64,000 nucleotides of DNA from Serinicoccus marinus DSM 15273 (GCF_008386315.1 NZ_CP043808.1:1798001-1862000); one strand, 5' to 3'. Counted from the first letter of the stretch, positions 9,930 through 19,790 are shown. A program made the numbers and translations. The notes: generated by a model not told the origin, from the sequence alone.

Positions 9930-11249
9930 TCAGCCGACCCGCTCACGCCGGCCCAGGATGCCCTGGGGCCGGACGAGGAGCACGATGATCATGACCAGCA
10001 GCGCCCACATGTAGGCCAGCGACGCGGGGAACCACAGGGTGGACAGCTGGGACACCAGGCCGATGACCAGCGAGCCCAGCATGGCGCCGTAGGCGCTGCC
10101 CAGCCCGCCGAGGATCACGCCGGCGAACATCAGCAGCAGCAGCTCGAAGCCCATCTCGCTGTAGATCGCCTGGGTCAGCCCGAAGAACACCCCGCCGATG
10201 GCCGCCAGCGCACCGCCGAGCACCCAGACCACGAGGATCACCCGCTGGACGTCGATGCCGGAGGCCTGCGCGAGGTCGCGGTTGTCGTTCACCGCGCGCA
10301 TCGCCGTGCCGATCCGGGTGCGCTGCAGCATCACGGCCACGCCGATCATGATCGCGAAGGCCAGCACGGTGATGATGAGGTCGCGCGGGGTGATGCGGAC
10401 CGGGCCGAGGGTGAGGGCGCTCTGCAGCGAGTACTCGTCGTACTGCTGGCGGCGCGAGCCGAAGACGATGAGGACGAGGTGGCGCAACAGCAGCGACAGC
10501 CCGATGGCCACGATGAACATCTGGATGAGACCGGCCCCCCGCCGTCGCAGCGGCCGCCACAGCGTCACCTCGAAGCCTCCGGCGACGGCTCCGCCGACGA
10601 CCATGGCCAGGACCGCGGCGATGATGATGGGGAGGTTGCCGGGCGAGGTGCTGAGGAAGTAGGCGGCCACGGCGCCGATCGTCACGAACTCGCCGTGCGC
10701 GAAGTTGATGAGCTTGGTGGTCCCGAAGACCAGCGACAGGCCGACGGCGGTGATGGCGATGATCGCGCCGAACTTGATGCCGTCCACCACCAGCTGCAGG
10801 ATCCTGGCGACCGGGATCCCTCCGCCGCCCTCGTCCACCTCGCCCGTGCCGAGCTGGAAGATGACGCCCTGCGAGGCGCCCGGCCGCACCTGGACGCCGT
10901 CGAGGACCTCGCCGCCCTCCTCGCGCGGGGCGACACCCTCGGGGAGGCCGGCGACGTCGAGGGTCACGGTGTAGGCCCCCGGTCCGGGCAGCGGGACCGA
11001 CCACCTACCCTCCGCGTCCGTGGTGGCGCTGCCGATCTCGGCCCCGTCCTGGGTCACCGTGACGGTGACGCCCTCCACCGGCTCCCGGTCCGGGTCGCGC
11101 AGCGTGCCCTGCACGGACTCGGCGGCATCCGAGCTGCTGCTGGCCACGGGGGCGGCTGCCGAGGCGGCGGGCGTGCCGGAGGGCATGCCGACGCCGAGGA
11201 ACAGACCCAGCAGGACGGCAGCGAGCGCTGCCCACAGGCGGGCGGTCAC
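9930..11249 (-). CDS. livH: LivH-type ABC transporter permease with N-terminal secreted beta-sandwich domain
   Basis: The last ~290 of 439 residues are an ordinary LivH permease (GLSLVFGTTKLINFAHGEF, VILGGLGSAYGAMLG, eight or so membrane segments). Ahead of this is an unusual 150-residue extension: a signal-peptide-like stretch (MTARLWAALAAVLLGLFLGV), a low-complexity linker, and a domain VQGTLRDPDREPVEGVTVTV / TTDAEGRWSVPLPGPGAYTV that resembles carboxypeptidase-regulatory-like (transthyretin-type) domains. The extension would sit outside the membrane and could dock the binding protein or cell wall; that is inference. GTG 11249 is chosen because AAGGAG lies five bases upstream and it places the signal sequence at the N-terminus. 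First gene of livHMGF. Confidence 0.88.
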   Translation of the reverse strand: MTARLWAALAAVLLGLFLGVGMPSGTPAASAAAPVASSSSDAAESVQGTLRDPDREPVEGVTVTVTQDGAEIGSATTDAEGRWSVPLPGPGAYTVTLDVAGLPEGVAPREEGGEVLDGVQVRPGASQGVIFQLGTGEVDEGGGGIPVARILQLVVDGIKFGAIIAITAVGLSLVFGTTKLINFAHGEFVTIGAVAAYFLSTSPGNLPIIIAAVLAMVVGGAVAGGFEVTLWRPLRRRGAGLIQMFIVAIGLSLLLRHLVLIVFGSRRQQYDEYSLQSALTLGPVRITPRDLIITVLAFAIMIGVAVMLQRTRIGTAMRAVNDNRDLAQASGIDVQRVILVVWVLGGALAAIGGVFFGLTQAIYSEMGFELLLLMFAGVILGGLGSAYGAMLGSLVIGLVSQLSTLWFPASLAYMWALLVMIIVLLVRPQGILGRRERVG

Positions 11250-11326
11250 GGGATCTCCTTCGATGCGGACATCGGGAGTAAACCACACGTCAGGCGCCCT
11301 GCCCAGCACGGGGAGGTCACGGTCTG

Positions 11327-11357
11327 GGCTTGACGCCGGGGCACGTTGCGTCAAGCC
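11327..11357. promoter_or_regulatory. Perfect 10-bp inverted repeat upstream of livH
   Basis: GGCTTGACGC and GCGTCAAGCC flank an 11-base spacer about 80-110 bases before livH. Each arm contains TTGACG, a -35-like word, one per strand. It may be an operator overlapping a promoter or the end of the HNH-gene transcript; nothing else is recognisable in 11250-11519. Confidence 0.4.
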
Positions 11358-11519
11358 GTCTCACCACTCGTCGGCCTCCTTCCCGGCGTTTCAGGCCTAC
11401 CGCTGCTGACCGGCGGGACCGGGCCCCGACACGCGGCATGTGTGGTGTGGGCGGTGTGTCTGTACGCACCAGGGAGGCTCGCCGCGGAGCGGCACCGGGC
11501 AGGGAAGGTGAGCCCCTGC

Positions 11520-13985
11520 TCAGAAGGGAGGCTCGTCGCCGGGCGGGGTGCGCCAGCCGGTCGGATCCGGGTCAGCGGTGCGGCGTCGAGGCTCTGAACC
11601 GGCCCCGGACGCCGTTCTGGCCTCCTGTGCAGACCCCCTGCGCCGGGTCGGGCCGGCACACGGCAGCAGGCCCGGTGCCCGCATGGCCTGCCCCGGTCGT
11701 CTGCTCGGCAGTGCTCTTTTCTGCTCCGAGGACTGCTTCGGGGGTCGGGTGGTGGGGTCGGCGCCGTCGCGGCGGCGGCCGGTTGCTGTGCGGGTGACCC
11801 ACATCCACCCCGACAGTGGCCCGCCGTGCTCACCGGTGCCGGGTGGTTGTTCGGCGTCGGTGAGGAAGGCGCCGGGACCCCGGTGGGCGAGGGCGGCGTA
11901 GAAGGCGCGGTTGAGCAGGTCGCGCCGGGTGTGCAGGTCCTGCCGCAGCGCCGGGTGCTCGTCGCCGCGGGCGGCGTCCACCGGCGCGGCCCGGTCCAGG
12001 AGGGCCTCCAGGTCTGGTGCTGCCTGTGCGCCTTCCGGCGCGGTCACCGGCGGCAGCCTTGCGGAGTCCGTGGCCGTACTGCCGGTAGTCGTGTGCCCGG
12101 GTCGTCTCGGTCTGGCCGAGCAGCGTGGTCCAGGTCAGGTCACGCAGGTCGTTGACCTCGGCGAGAGCGCGTCCGAGCGTCTTGAGCTGGTGGGCGGACT
12201 TGCCCAGCGCGAGGAGGTTGGTCTCCGCGGTCGGCCCACCGGATCCCTCCGGTCCCCAGGGGGTGACGTGGTCCAGCTCGCACACCGTCCCCGGCTGACG
12301 GGTGCCGGGTGCCCGGGAGAAGACGTCGGCGGCCAGGACCTGGCGGCGCATCGCCGCGTCCGGGCGGTACGTGGTCACAGACCGCTCGACCAACCGACCG
12401 TCCGCGGGATCGGTCAGCAGCCTGGCCATCGTCGTGCCAGGCATCAGCGCGAGCTCGCGGACCTGCCCCGGCCAGAGGTAGGCCGGATGCCGACCGAGCA
12501 CCAGGCCGACAGGGCTGTCCACCGCGCCCGGATGGGCAGAGTCCTCCCGGCGAGGGGGGTCCACCGGATACCTGCCTGGGTCACCCGGGCGGGCCGGTGC
12601 GCAGAGTCCTCCCGCTGGATTGGGCCTGAGGGATCCCCCGCGGCGTCGTGAACGCCACCCGTCCCTGCGGCGCAGGTGGAGCAGGCGGCTCGGCCGGCCA
12701 GCGCGTCCCAGGGGACGACGACCTGCAGCTCGACGGTCGGCATGCCGGTCGCGACCCGCGCGATGGCCTCCAGGTCAGGCGTGACCAGATCGGCCCAGCC
12801 CTCCGGCGCGGCCCCGTCGTCTGCCGCCGCGGAGGCAACCGTCGAGGCGGACGTGGCACGCTCATCACCCAAGACGTCTTCCGCCAAGGGGGCCCGGGTG
12901 CCGCAGCCCCTCTGGAGCTCGGGGTCATCGACTCCATTCCCCCTCCCGGACTTGGGGTCAGGGGTACCGCCCACCGTGCCGCGCTCGGGGGCGCAGGTGC
13001 CGCTAGATGTCCCGGGCTCCAGGGCGTGCGCACCGGTCGCCGTCCCGGACTCAGGCTGGCGAGTGCTGCTCGCTGCCTGGGTCTCGGAGTCTCGGGCGTC
13101 GGTCGCCGTCCCGGGCTCGGGCGACCGGGCGCCTGGGCCTGCCTCGGACGGACTGCCGAGGTGGTCCGGCACCGGGAGCCGTCCGTGGACGATGAAGGCG
13201 GTGAGCACGTCGGAGCGGAGCTGGTCCAGGGTGCGGGGGTCGCCCTGCTTGCGCAGCAGCCGGGCAGCGCGCTCGACCCGGGCGTGCGCCGCGATCAACG
13301 AGATCGCGGGCCCGGTCGCCTCCAGGGTCGCCGTCCCGTCGTCGTGGACCGTGATCCTCGCGCGACGCTCCCGGTAGGCCCTGCTGCGCCGTTCCCGCTC
13401 GGCCACCACGTCGCTCCCCTCGGCCCGGGTCGCCTCCCGTGCCAGCGCGGCGGTGTAGTCCGCCTCGTGCCACGGCCCCTGACGCAGCTCACCCTCGGGT
13501 GTCAGCCGCTCGGCCACGACGACGTGCGGGTCCGTGCCGAACAGTCTCTCGGCGACCAGCAGCGCCCCGTCGACCTCCAGCGAGCCGCACCGCCGCCAGA
13601 ACGCCCTCGCCATGTCCCACGACACCTCGCCCCGGTCCAAGGCACCCAGCACCGCCGCCCGCACCCCGACCGACGCGCACGCCAGACCCACCAGGTGCCG
13701 CGCCTGCGTGACACCCATCCCCAGCCGCGCCTGCACCTCGGCGCACGCCGCCCGCTTCGTCTCCGCCCGCCACCTCGCCCGCTGACCGTCGGTCAGCTCC
13801 TCCACCGAGACGAACCCCTTCTGCGCCAGCACCGCAGCACCGGTCACCGCCACCACCAACCGCGCCGCCTCGACCAGCCGCGCCTCCAGACCCGAACGGG
13901 CCGCCGCCACAGCCCCGAGCGCACCCAGCGCCGCCTCCTCCGCCGACCCCTCCGACTCGATCGCCGCGACCGCCACGCCCCTCAC
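11520..13985 (-). pseudogene. DUF222/13E12-family HNH endonuclease, broken by two frameshifts
   Basis: The parts add up to about 820 residues. The N-terminal DUF222 region (residues 1-300; ARLVVAVTGAAVLAQKG, LGMGVTQARHLVGLA) is followed by a long Ser/Thr/Gly-rich repeat-like linker. The HNH motif CELDHVTPWGPEG...ETNLLALGKSAHQLK comes next, then a tail ending LSGWMWVTRT...DEPPF. Frames change at the G6 run 12554-12559 (one base missing: adding it reads TPPRREDSAH) and near 12048 (one base extra). Whether these are real decay or sequencing indels cannot be told. A perfect LexA box lies just upstream, as known for some mycobacterial 13E12 genes. Function of the family is uncertain. GTG 13985 is the likeliest start; a TTG start at 14048 would overlap the LexA box. 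Confidence 0.82.
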
Positions 13986-14026
13986 CCCCTCAGATGAAGC
14001 ACCTCGTCCTGATCCCACCAGGCTAA

Positions 14027-14042
14027 TCGAACACGTGTTCGA
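14027..14042. promoter_or_regulatory. LexA (SOS) box
   Basis: TCGAACACGTGTTCGA is a perfect 16-bp palindrome matching the actinobacterial SOS box TCGAAC-N4-GTTCGA. It lies 42 bases before the proposed start of the HNH gene and 124 bases downstream of the polA stop, so it should control the HNH gene. Confidence 0.9.
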
Positions 14043-14165
14043 TGTCAAGAGCCCCAGACGGACAGCGAGCAGGTAGGGCGATGCATGACGATGGTGGGCG
14101 CACCCCCGTCGATAGCGTGAGCCGAGTCCCGCACCCTGCGGCGTGTCTCCGACGCCTCGCCCGGG

Positions 14166-16879
14166 TCAGTGGGCGGCGTCGTGCCAGCTCCGGCCCAGGC
14201 CGACGCTGACGTCGAGCGGCACCGTGAGGTCGGCCGCCGCCCCCATCTGGGCACGGACCAGCTCCTCGACCTGCTCCTCCTCGCCGGGGGCGACCTCCAG
14301 GACGAGCTCGTCGTGCACCTGGAGCAGCATCCGGGAGGCGAGGTCAGCCTCCCGCACGGCGGCCTCGGTGCGCAGCATCGCCACCTTGATGATGTCGGCC
14401 GCCGAGCCCTGGATCGGGGCGTTGAGCGCCATGCGCTCCGCCATCTCGCGGCGCTGCCGGTTGTCGCTGGTGAGGTCGGGCAGGTGTCGCCGCCGACCCA
14501 GGATGGTCTCGGTGAAGCCGGTCCGGCGTGCCTCCTGGACGACGTCGCGCAGGTAGTCGCGGACACCGCCGAAGCGCTCGAAGTACTCCTCCATGAGCTC
14601 CTTGGCCTCGGCGGTGGAGATGCCGAGCTGCTTGGAGAGGCCGAAGGCGGACAACCCGTAGGCCAGGCCGTAGCTCATCGCCTTGACCTTGGAGCGCATC
14701 TCGGGCGTGACGTCGGCCTGGTCGACCCCGAAGACCCGGGCACCGACGAAGCGGTGCAGGTCCTCGCCCTCCCGGAAGGCGTGGATCAGCCCCTCGTCAC
14801 CGGACAGGTGGGCCATGATGCGCATCTCGATCTGGCTGTAGTCCGCGGACATCAGGGACGCGTAGTCACCCGCCCCACCGCTCCCGACCACGAAGATCTC
14901 GCGGATCCGACGACCGGCGGCGGTGCGGATGGGGATGTTCTGCAGGTTGGGCTCGGTGGAGCTGAGCCGCCCTGTCGCGGCGATCGTCTGCTGGAAGGTG
15001 GTGTGGATGCGCCCGTCGTCGGCGACCGCCTTGATGAGGCCCTCGGCGGTCACCCGGAGCCGGGTCACGTCCCGGTGCCGGAGCAGTGCCTCGAGGAAGG
15101 GGTGCTCGGTCTGGGCGTAGAGGCCAGCGAGGGCGTCGGCGTCCGTGGTGTACCCGGTCTTGGTCCGGCGCGTCTTCGGCAGGCCGAGGGTCTCGAAGAG
15201 CACCGTCTGCAGCTGCTTGGGCGAGCCGAGGTTGACCGTGTCGTCGTCAATGGCGTTCCAGGCGTCCTGCTGGGCCTGTGCCACCCCGTCGGCGAATTCC
15301 TGCTCGAGGGCGGTCAGGGCCGGCAGGTCGACGGCGATCCCGGCGCGCTCCATGCGGCGCAGCACCCCCACGAGCGGCAGCTCGACCTGCTGCAGCAGAT
15401 GCCGCTCCTCCTCGTCGGCCAGCTCGGCGTCGAGGGCGTCCGCCAGGTCGTGGACCGCCCGTGCGTGCACCATCGCCGAGCGTGCCGCGGCCTCCCGGGC
15501 GTCTTGCTCCCCCTCGTCGAAGGAGAGGTCGAGCTGGCCCTGCGGGGCCCGCGCCCCCGCCCCCTCGGCCTCGAGCCGCAGCTCGCGGTGGAGGTAGCGC
15601 AGGGCCAGGTCGGCGAGGTCGTAGGAGCGCTGGTCCGGCCGGACCAGGTAGGCGGCGAGAGCGGTGTCGCTGACGACCCCCTCGACCGGCAGCCCGACGG
15701 CCTCCAGCGAGGCCACCTGCTCCTTGCCGCCGTGCAGCGCCTTGGTCCGGTCCGCGTCGGCCAGCCAGGCGGCCAGGGCCGCCTCGTCCGTGGGCTCGAG
15801 GTCGGACAGGTGCAGGTAGACCGCCTCCTCCGGCCCGGCGATCGCCAGCCCGGTGGCCTCACCCGGTCCGGCGGCGGTCCGTGGGTCGGCGTCGACGACG
15901 ACCGCCAGCCGGCCCTGCGCTCCCGGGGCCTCGAGCCACCCCGGGAGCGCACCGGCGTCGAGGACCGTCCCCGCGACCTCGATGCCCTCCTCGGCCTCGG
16001 TCTCCGCGGACTCCAACGTCGAGAAGAGCCGCTCGCGCAGCACCCGGAACTCCAGGCCGTCGAAGACCCGGTGCACCTCCTCCCGGTCCCATCCCCGCGC
16101 CTGCAGGTCGGCCACCGTCAGCTCCAGCGGCACGTCGGCCACGAGCTGGTTGAGCCGGCGGTTGCGCAGCACCTGGTCCAGGTGGTCCCGGGTCGCCTGC
16201 CCCGCCTTGCCGGGCAGCTGGTCGGCATGGTCCACGATGCCCGACAGGTCGCCGTGCTGGGCGAGCCACTTCGCCGCGGTCTTGGGACCGACGCCCGGCA
16301 CGCCGGGCAGGTTGTCCGAGCTCTCCCCCACCAGGGCCGCGAGGTCGCTGTAGCGCTCCGGCCGGACGCCGTACTTCTCCTCCACCGCCTCGGGGGTCAT
16401 GCGCCAGGTCTCGGAGACACCGCGGACCGGGTAGAGCAACAGCGTCCGGTCGTCCACCAGCTGGAAGGCGTCGCGGTCCCCGGACACGATGACCACCTCC
16501 ATCCCCTCCTCCGCGCCTGCGTGGTCAGGGTGGCGATGATGTCGTCGGCCTCGTAGCCGTCGACGTCCAGGTGCGCGATGCGCAGGGCGTCCAGGACCTG
16601 CTTGACGAGGTCGACCTGCCCGACGAACTCCCCCGGCGTGCTCGATCGACCCGCCTTGTACTCGGCATACTCCTGAGTGCGGAACGTCTGCCGCGACTTG
16701 TCGAAGGCGACGGCGACGTGCGTCGGCGCCTCGTCGCGCAGCACGTTGATGAGCATCGAGGTGAAGCCGTAGACCGCGTTGGTGTTCTGCCCGGTCGTCG
16801 TGGAGAAGTTCTCCACGGGCAGCGCGAAGAAGGCGCGGTAGGCCAACGAGTGTCCGTCCAGCAGCAGCAAGCGACTCAC
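14166..16879 (-). CDS. polA: DNA polymerase I (frameshifted in this sequence)
   Basis: Pol I fills repair gaps and removes Okazaki primers. The repaired product (~904 residues) starts MSRLLLLDGHSLAYRAFFAL (5'-3' exonuclease domain, with DVDGYEADDIIATL and VGESSDNLPGVPGVGPKTA). It continues through a middle domain lacking the acidic residues of the proofreading exonuclease, as in other actinobacteria, and ends with polymerase motifs DYSQIEMRIMAHLSGDEG (A), KAMSYGLAYGLSAFGLS (B) and LLQVHDELVLEV (C). The first ~122 residues are in another frame; one missing base near 16512-16518 (CAGGCG-CGGAG) separates them. Pol I is nearly always conserved, so an indel error is likely. Its start is only 19 bases from that of the divergent thioesterase. 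Confidence 0.93.
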
Positions 16880-16898
16880 GCATGGCAGCCTATGTCCC

Positions 16899-17354
16899 AT
16901 GACCGACAGTCCGACGCCTCGGCCCCCGGCGGATGCCGCTGCGACCCCCGGCTCCCCCGCACCGGCCGACGTCCCCCGGGGCGCTCTCGCCGAGCGGATG
17001 GGTATGCGTCTTGTCCGGGTCGGGGCCGAGCGCACCGTGGCCACGATGCCGGTGGCCGGCAACACCCAGCCCTACGGCCTGCTCCACGGCGGGGCCTCTG
17101 CCGCTCTCGCCGAGACCGTGGGATCGGTCGCCGCGGCCATGCACGCCGGCGAGGGGCGGATCGCGGTCGGGGTGGACCTCAACGCGACCCACCACCGGGC
17201 CGTGCGCGAGGGGGTCGTCACCGCCGTCGCGACCCCGCTGTCCCTCGGCCGGTCGGTCGTGTCCTACGACATCGTCGTCACCGACGAGCAGGACCGCCGG
17301 GTGTGCACCGCACGCCTCACCTGCGCGCTGCGGGAGCGGCCCCCGGGCGGCTGA
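16899..17354 (+). CDS. PaaI family hotdog thioesterase
   Basis: The 151-residue protein has the single-domain hotdog fold of PaaI/YbgC-like acyl-CoA thioesterases: NTQPYGLLHGGASAALAETVGS (residues ~56-77) contains the HGG turn and the catalytic Glu of the central helix. GVDLNATHHRAVREGVVTAVA and the terminal strands complete the fold. A proline-rich N-terminal ~35 residues is extra. It is divergent from polA with 19 bases between the start codons and converges on the response-regulator gene. The preferred acyl-CoA is unknown. Confidence 0.88.
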   Translation: MTDSPTPRPPADAAATPGSPAPADVPRGALAERMGMRLVRVGAERTVATMPVAGNTQPYGLLHGGASAALAETVGSVAAAMHAGEGRIAVGVDLNATHHRAVREGVVTAVATPLSLGRSVVSYDIVVTDEQDRRVCTARLTCALRERPPGG

Positions 17355-17382
17355 ATCGGTCGCCCTGACCCGGTCGGCTCAT

Positions 17383-17421
17383 GGCTACTTCTTGGGGCTA
17401 CTTCGTGGGGCTACTTCTTGG
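17383..17421. repeat. Three tandem 13-bp repeats at a stop codon
   Basis: GGCTACTTCTTGG, GGCTACTTCGTGG and GGCTACTTCTTGG follow one another. The third copy encodes the last residues and TAG stop of the response regulator (on the minus strand), so the gene's end has been copied twice downstream. Likely slippage. Confidence 0.9.
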
Positions 17422-18085
17422 CGGGCATGCCCGAGATCACCGCGTCGGCGACCTCGCGCATGGAGAGCCGGCGGTCCATCGCCGCCTTCTGGATCCAGCG
17501 GAAGGCGTCCGCCTCGCTCAGCTTGAGCTGGGACATGAGCAGCCCCTTGGCGCGGTCCACCTGCTTGCGGGTCTCGAACCGCTCGCCGAGGTCGGCCACC
17601 TCGGCCTCGAGGGCCTTGCGCTCGGCCCAGCGGGCCCGCCCGATGTCGATGGCGGGGAGCACGTCGGCGGCGTTGAAGGGCTTCACCACGTAGGACATGA
17701 CCCCGGCGTCACGGGCCCGCTCCACGAGGTTCTTGTCGCTGAACGCGGTGAGCATCACCACCGGCGCGAGCCCGTCGCGGCCGATCTGCTCGGCCGCGGT
17801 GAGCCCGTCCATCCCCGGCATCTTGATGTCCATGACGACGAGGTCCGGCGACGTCTCCTGGGCTAGTGCGACCGCCTGCTCGCCGTCGGCGGCCTGGCCC
17901 ACGATGGTGTGGCCGGCCTCGGTCAGCATCTCGGCGAGGTCCATCCGGATCAGCGCCTCGTCCTCGGCCAGCAGGATGCGCATCCCCGTCTCCGCGCCCT
18001 CCGCGCCGGAGGTCTGCCTCTCGTCGGCCTCGGGCACCGGCTGGTCCTGCTCCCCCTGCGGCGTCGTCTCACTCACGTCTGGCAC
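17411..18085 (-). CDS. ANTAR-domain response regulator (PdtaR-like)
   Basis: The 224-residue protein has a receiver domain (residues ~35-155) with the acidic pair AEDEALIRMD, phospho-acceptor Asp86 in PDLVVMDIKMPGMDG, and the switch Thr (MLTAFSD) and Lys (YVVKPF). A coiled linker follows, then a C-terminal ANTAR domain (FETRKQVDRAKGLLMSQLKL...). ANTAR proteins bind paired hairpins in nascent RNA and prevent termination. No cognate kinase is adjacent. About 34 hydrophilic residues precede the receiver core; starts at GTG 18085, GTG 18076 or the internal ATG before RILLAEDE are all possible. The stop lies within a tandem repeat. Confidence 0.92.
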   Translation of the reverse strand: MPDVSETTPQGEQDQPVPEADERQTSGAEGAETGMRILLAEDEALIRMDLAEMLTEAGHTIVGQAADGEQAVALAQETSPDLVVMDIKMPGMDGLTAAEQIGRDGLAPVVMLTAFSDKNLVERARDAGVMSYVVKPFNAADVLPAIDIGRARWAERKALEAEVADLGERFETRKQVDRAKGLLMSQLKLSEADAFRWIQKAAMDRRLSMREVADAVISGMPAKK

Positions 18086-18132
18086 CCTATCTGTCGCGTC
18101 TCACCCCGGCCAGCACGTCGCGGACCGGGGGC

Positions 18133-18218
18133 TGGTGCCGGGAGCGGGACTCGAACCCGCACGCCCTCTCGGGCAGAGCATTTTGAGTGCTCCGTGTCTG
18201 CCATTCCACCACCCCGGC
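18133..18218 (-). tRNA. tRNA-Leu (anticodon CAA)
   Basis: The minus strand starts GCCGGGG and ends CTCCCGGCACCA, so CCA is encoded. The anticodon arm GAGCA-CTCAAAA-TGCTC gives CAA, reading UUG. The long variable arm (GCCCGAGAGGGC) and the T arm GCGGGTTCGAGTCCCGC are typical of class II tRNA-Leu. Confidence 0.96.
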
Positions 18219-18251
18219 AGGTGGTCGGCGCGGTCAGGCCCACGCCCAGAA

Positions 18252-18271
18252 GCCGGTCCGAGCATACCGGC
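18252..18271 (-). terminator. Weak hairpin after pyk
   Basis: GCCGGT and ACCGGC form a 6-bp stem around an 8-base loop, 8 bases beyond the restored pyk stop and before the tRNA gene. There is no U-tract; termination here is tentative. Confidence 0.3.
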
Positions 18272-18278
18272 ACCACGC

Positions 18279-19738
18279 TCACACCTCGGGGTCCTGGGTG
18301 TAGGCCGGGGCCTCCCGAGGATGGCGTCGCCCACGCGGTGCATCCGCAGCGCGTTGGTGGTGCCCGAGACCCCGGGGGGCGAGCCGGCCACGATGACGAC
18401 GACATCGCCCGCGGTGCAGCGCTCCTCGCGCAGCAGCGTCTCCTCGACCTGCTTGACCATCTGATCGGTGTGCCACACGAAGGGGACGAGGAAGGTCTCC
18501 ACACCCCAGGTGAGAGCCAGCCGAGACCGAGTGAGCTGCTCGGTGGTGAACGAGAGCATGGGTGTCGTGGGGCGCACCCGGGCCATGCGGGTCGTCGTGT
18601 CGCCGCTCTTGCTGAAGGTCACGAGGAACTTCACCTGCTCACCGAGGGCGTCGGCGAGCGAGACCGCGGCTCGCGTGACCGCACCGCCGGGGGTCTTCGG
18701 CTTGGTGGTGATCGGCGGGATCCGGTGCATCCCGTGCTGCTCGGTGCTGCAGATGATGCTCGCCATCGTCTCCACCGCCCGGATCGGCCAGGCGCCGACG
18801 GAGGTCTCCCCCGAGAGCATGATCGCGTCTGCCCCGTCCAGCACGGCGTTGGCGCAGTCGCTGGCCTCGGCCCGCGTCGGGCGCGGGTTGTCGACCATGG
18901 ACTCCAGCACCTGGGTGGCCACGATCACCGGCTTGGCCTTCTCCCGGCACAGCTGGATGGCGTCCTTCTGCACGAGAGGCACCTGCTCGAGCGGGAGCTC
19001 CACCCCCAGGTCGCCACGCGCGACCATGATGCCGTCGAAGGCATCGACGATCCCGGCGAGGTTGTCCACCGCCTGCGGCTTCTCGATCTTGGCGATGACC
19101 GGCAGCCGACGGCCCTCCTCGTCCATGATCCGGTGCACGTCTTGCACGTCGTCGGCCGAGCGCACGAAGGACAGGGCGATGAAGTCCACCCCGCTGCGGA
19201 CCGCCCAGCGCAGGTCGTCCTCGTCCTTGTCCGACAGGGCCGGGACGCTCACCGCGGCACCAGGGAGGTTGATGCCCTTGTTGTTGGAGACGACCCCGCC
19301 GACCACCACCTCGCACACCACGTCGGTCGCCGTGACCTCGGTGGCCCGGAGCATCACCTTCCCGTCGTCGATGAGCAGGTCGTCCCCGGGAGCGACATCG
19401 CCCGGCAGGCCGGGGTAGGTCGTGCCGACGCAGTCCTGGTCGCCGGGGACCTCCCGTGTGGTGATGGTGAAGGTGGACCCCGAGCGGAGGGTCACCGGGC
19501 CCCCGGCGAAGGTGCCGGTGCGGATCTTGGGGCCCTGCAGGTCGGCCAGGACGGCGACCGCGTGGCCGGTGGAGTCGCTGGCCTCGCGGACCTTGATGTA
19601 GCGCTCGTAGTGCTCCTCGTAGGAGCCGTGCGAGAGGTTGAGCCGGGCCACATCCATCCCGGCGGTGACGAGCGCCTCGATCTGGGCGGAGGAGGCGGTG
19701 GCGGGGCCGAGGGTGCAGACGATCTTCGCGCGACGCAT
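18279..19738 (-). CDS. pyk: Pyruvate kinase (C-terminal frameshift in this sequence)
   Basis: Pyruvate kinase makes pyruvate and ATP from phosphoenolpyruvate and ADP, the last step of glycolysis. [16 protein letters not shown] opens the barrel. [27 protein letters not shown], the catalytic lysine region [34 protein letters not shown] and [14 protein letters not shown] follow in family order, ending in [22 protein letters not shown]. As read, the frame runs on through the tRNA gene. Restoring one base at the CCC 18314-18316 gives the usual ending [11 protein letters not shown] and a stop at 18279, i.e. 486 residues. An indel error is likely. Confidence 0.93.
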
Positions 19739-19790
19739 GGGGCAAGCCTAGTGGTGCGGGGGCCACTTCCCCGCATCGCCTGCCGCGACG

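Noticed and set aside
11520..14042. HNH gene as part of a defence island or prophage
   Set aside because: No integrase, restriction, methylase or phage gene is near; DUF222/HNH genes are scattered widely in actinobacterial chromosomes.
17383..17421. CRISPR-like repeats
   Set aside because: Three contiguous 13-bp units without spacers are a tandem duplication, not an array.
18101..18278. Pyruvate kinase extension through the tRNA gene
   Set aside because: The translated tRNA is not a plausible protein end; one restored base gives the family's normal terminus.
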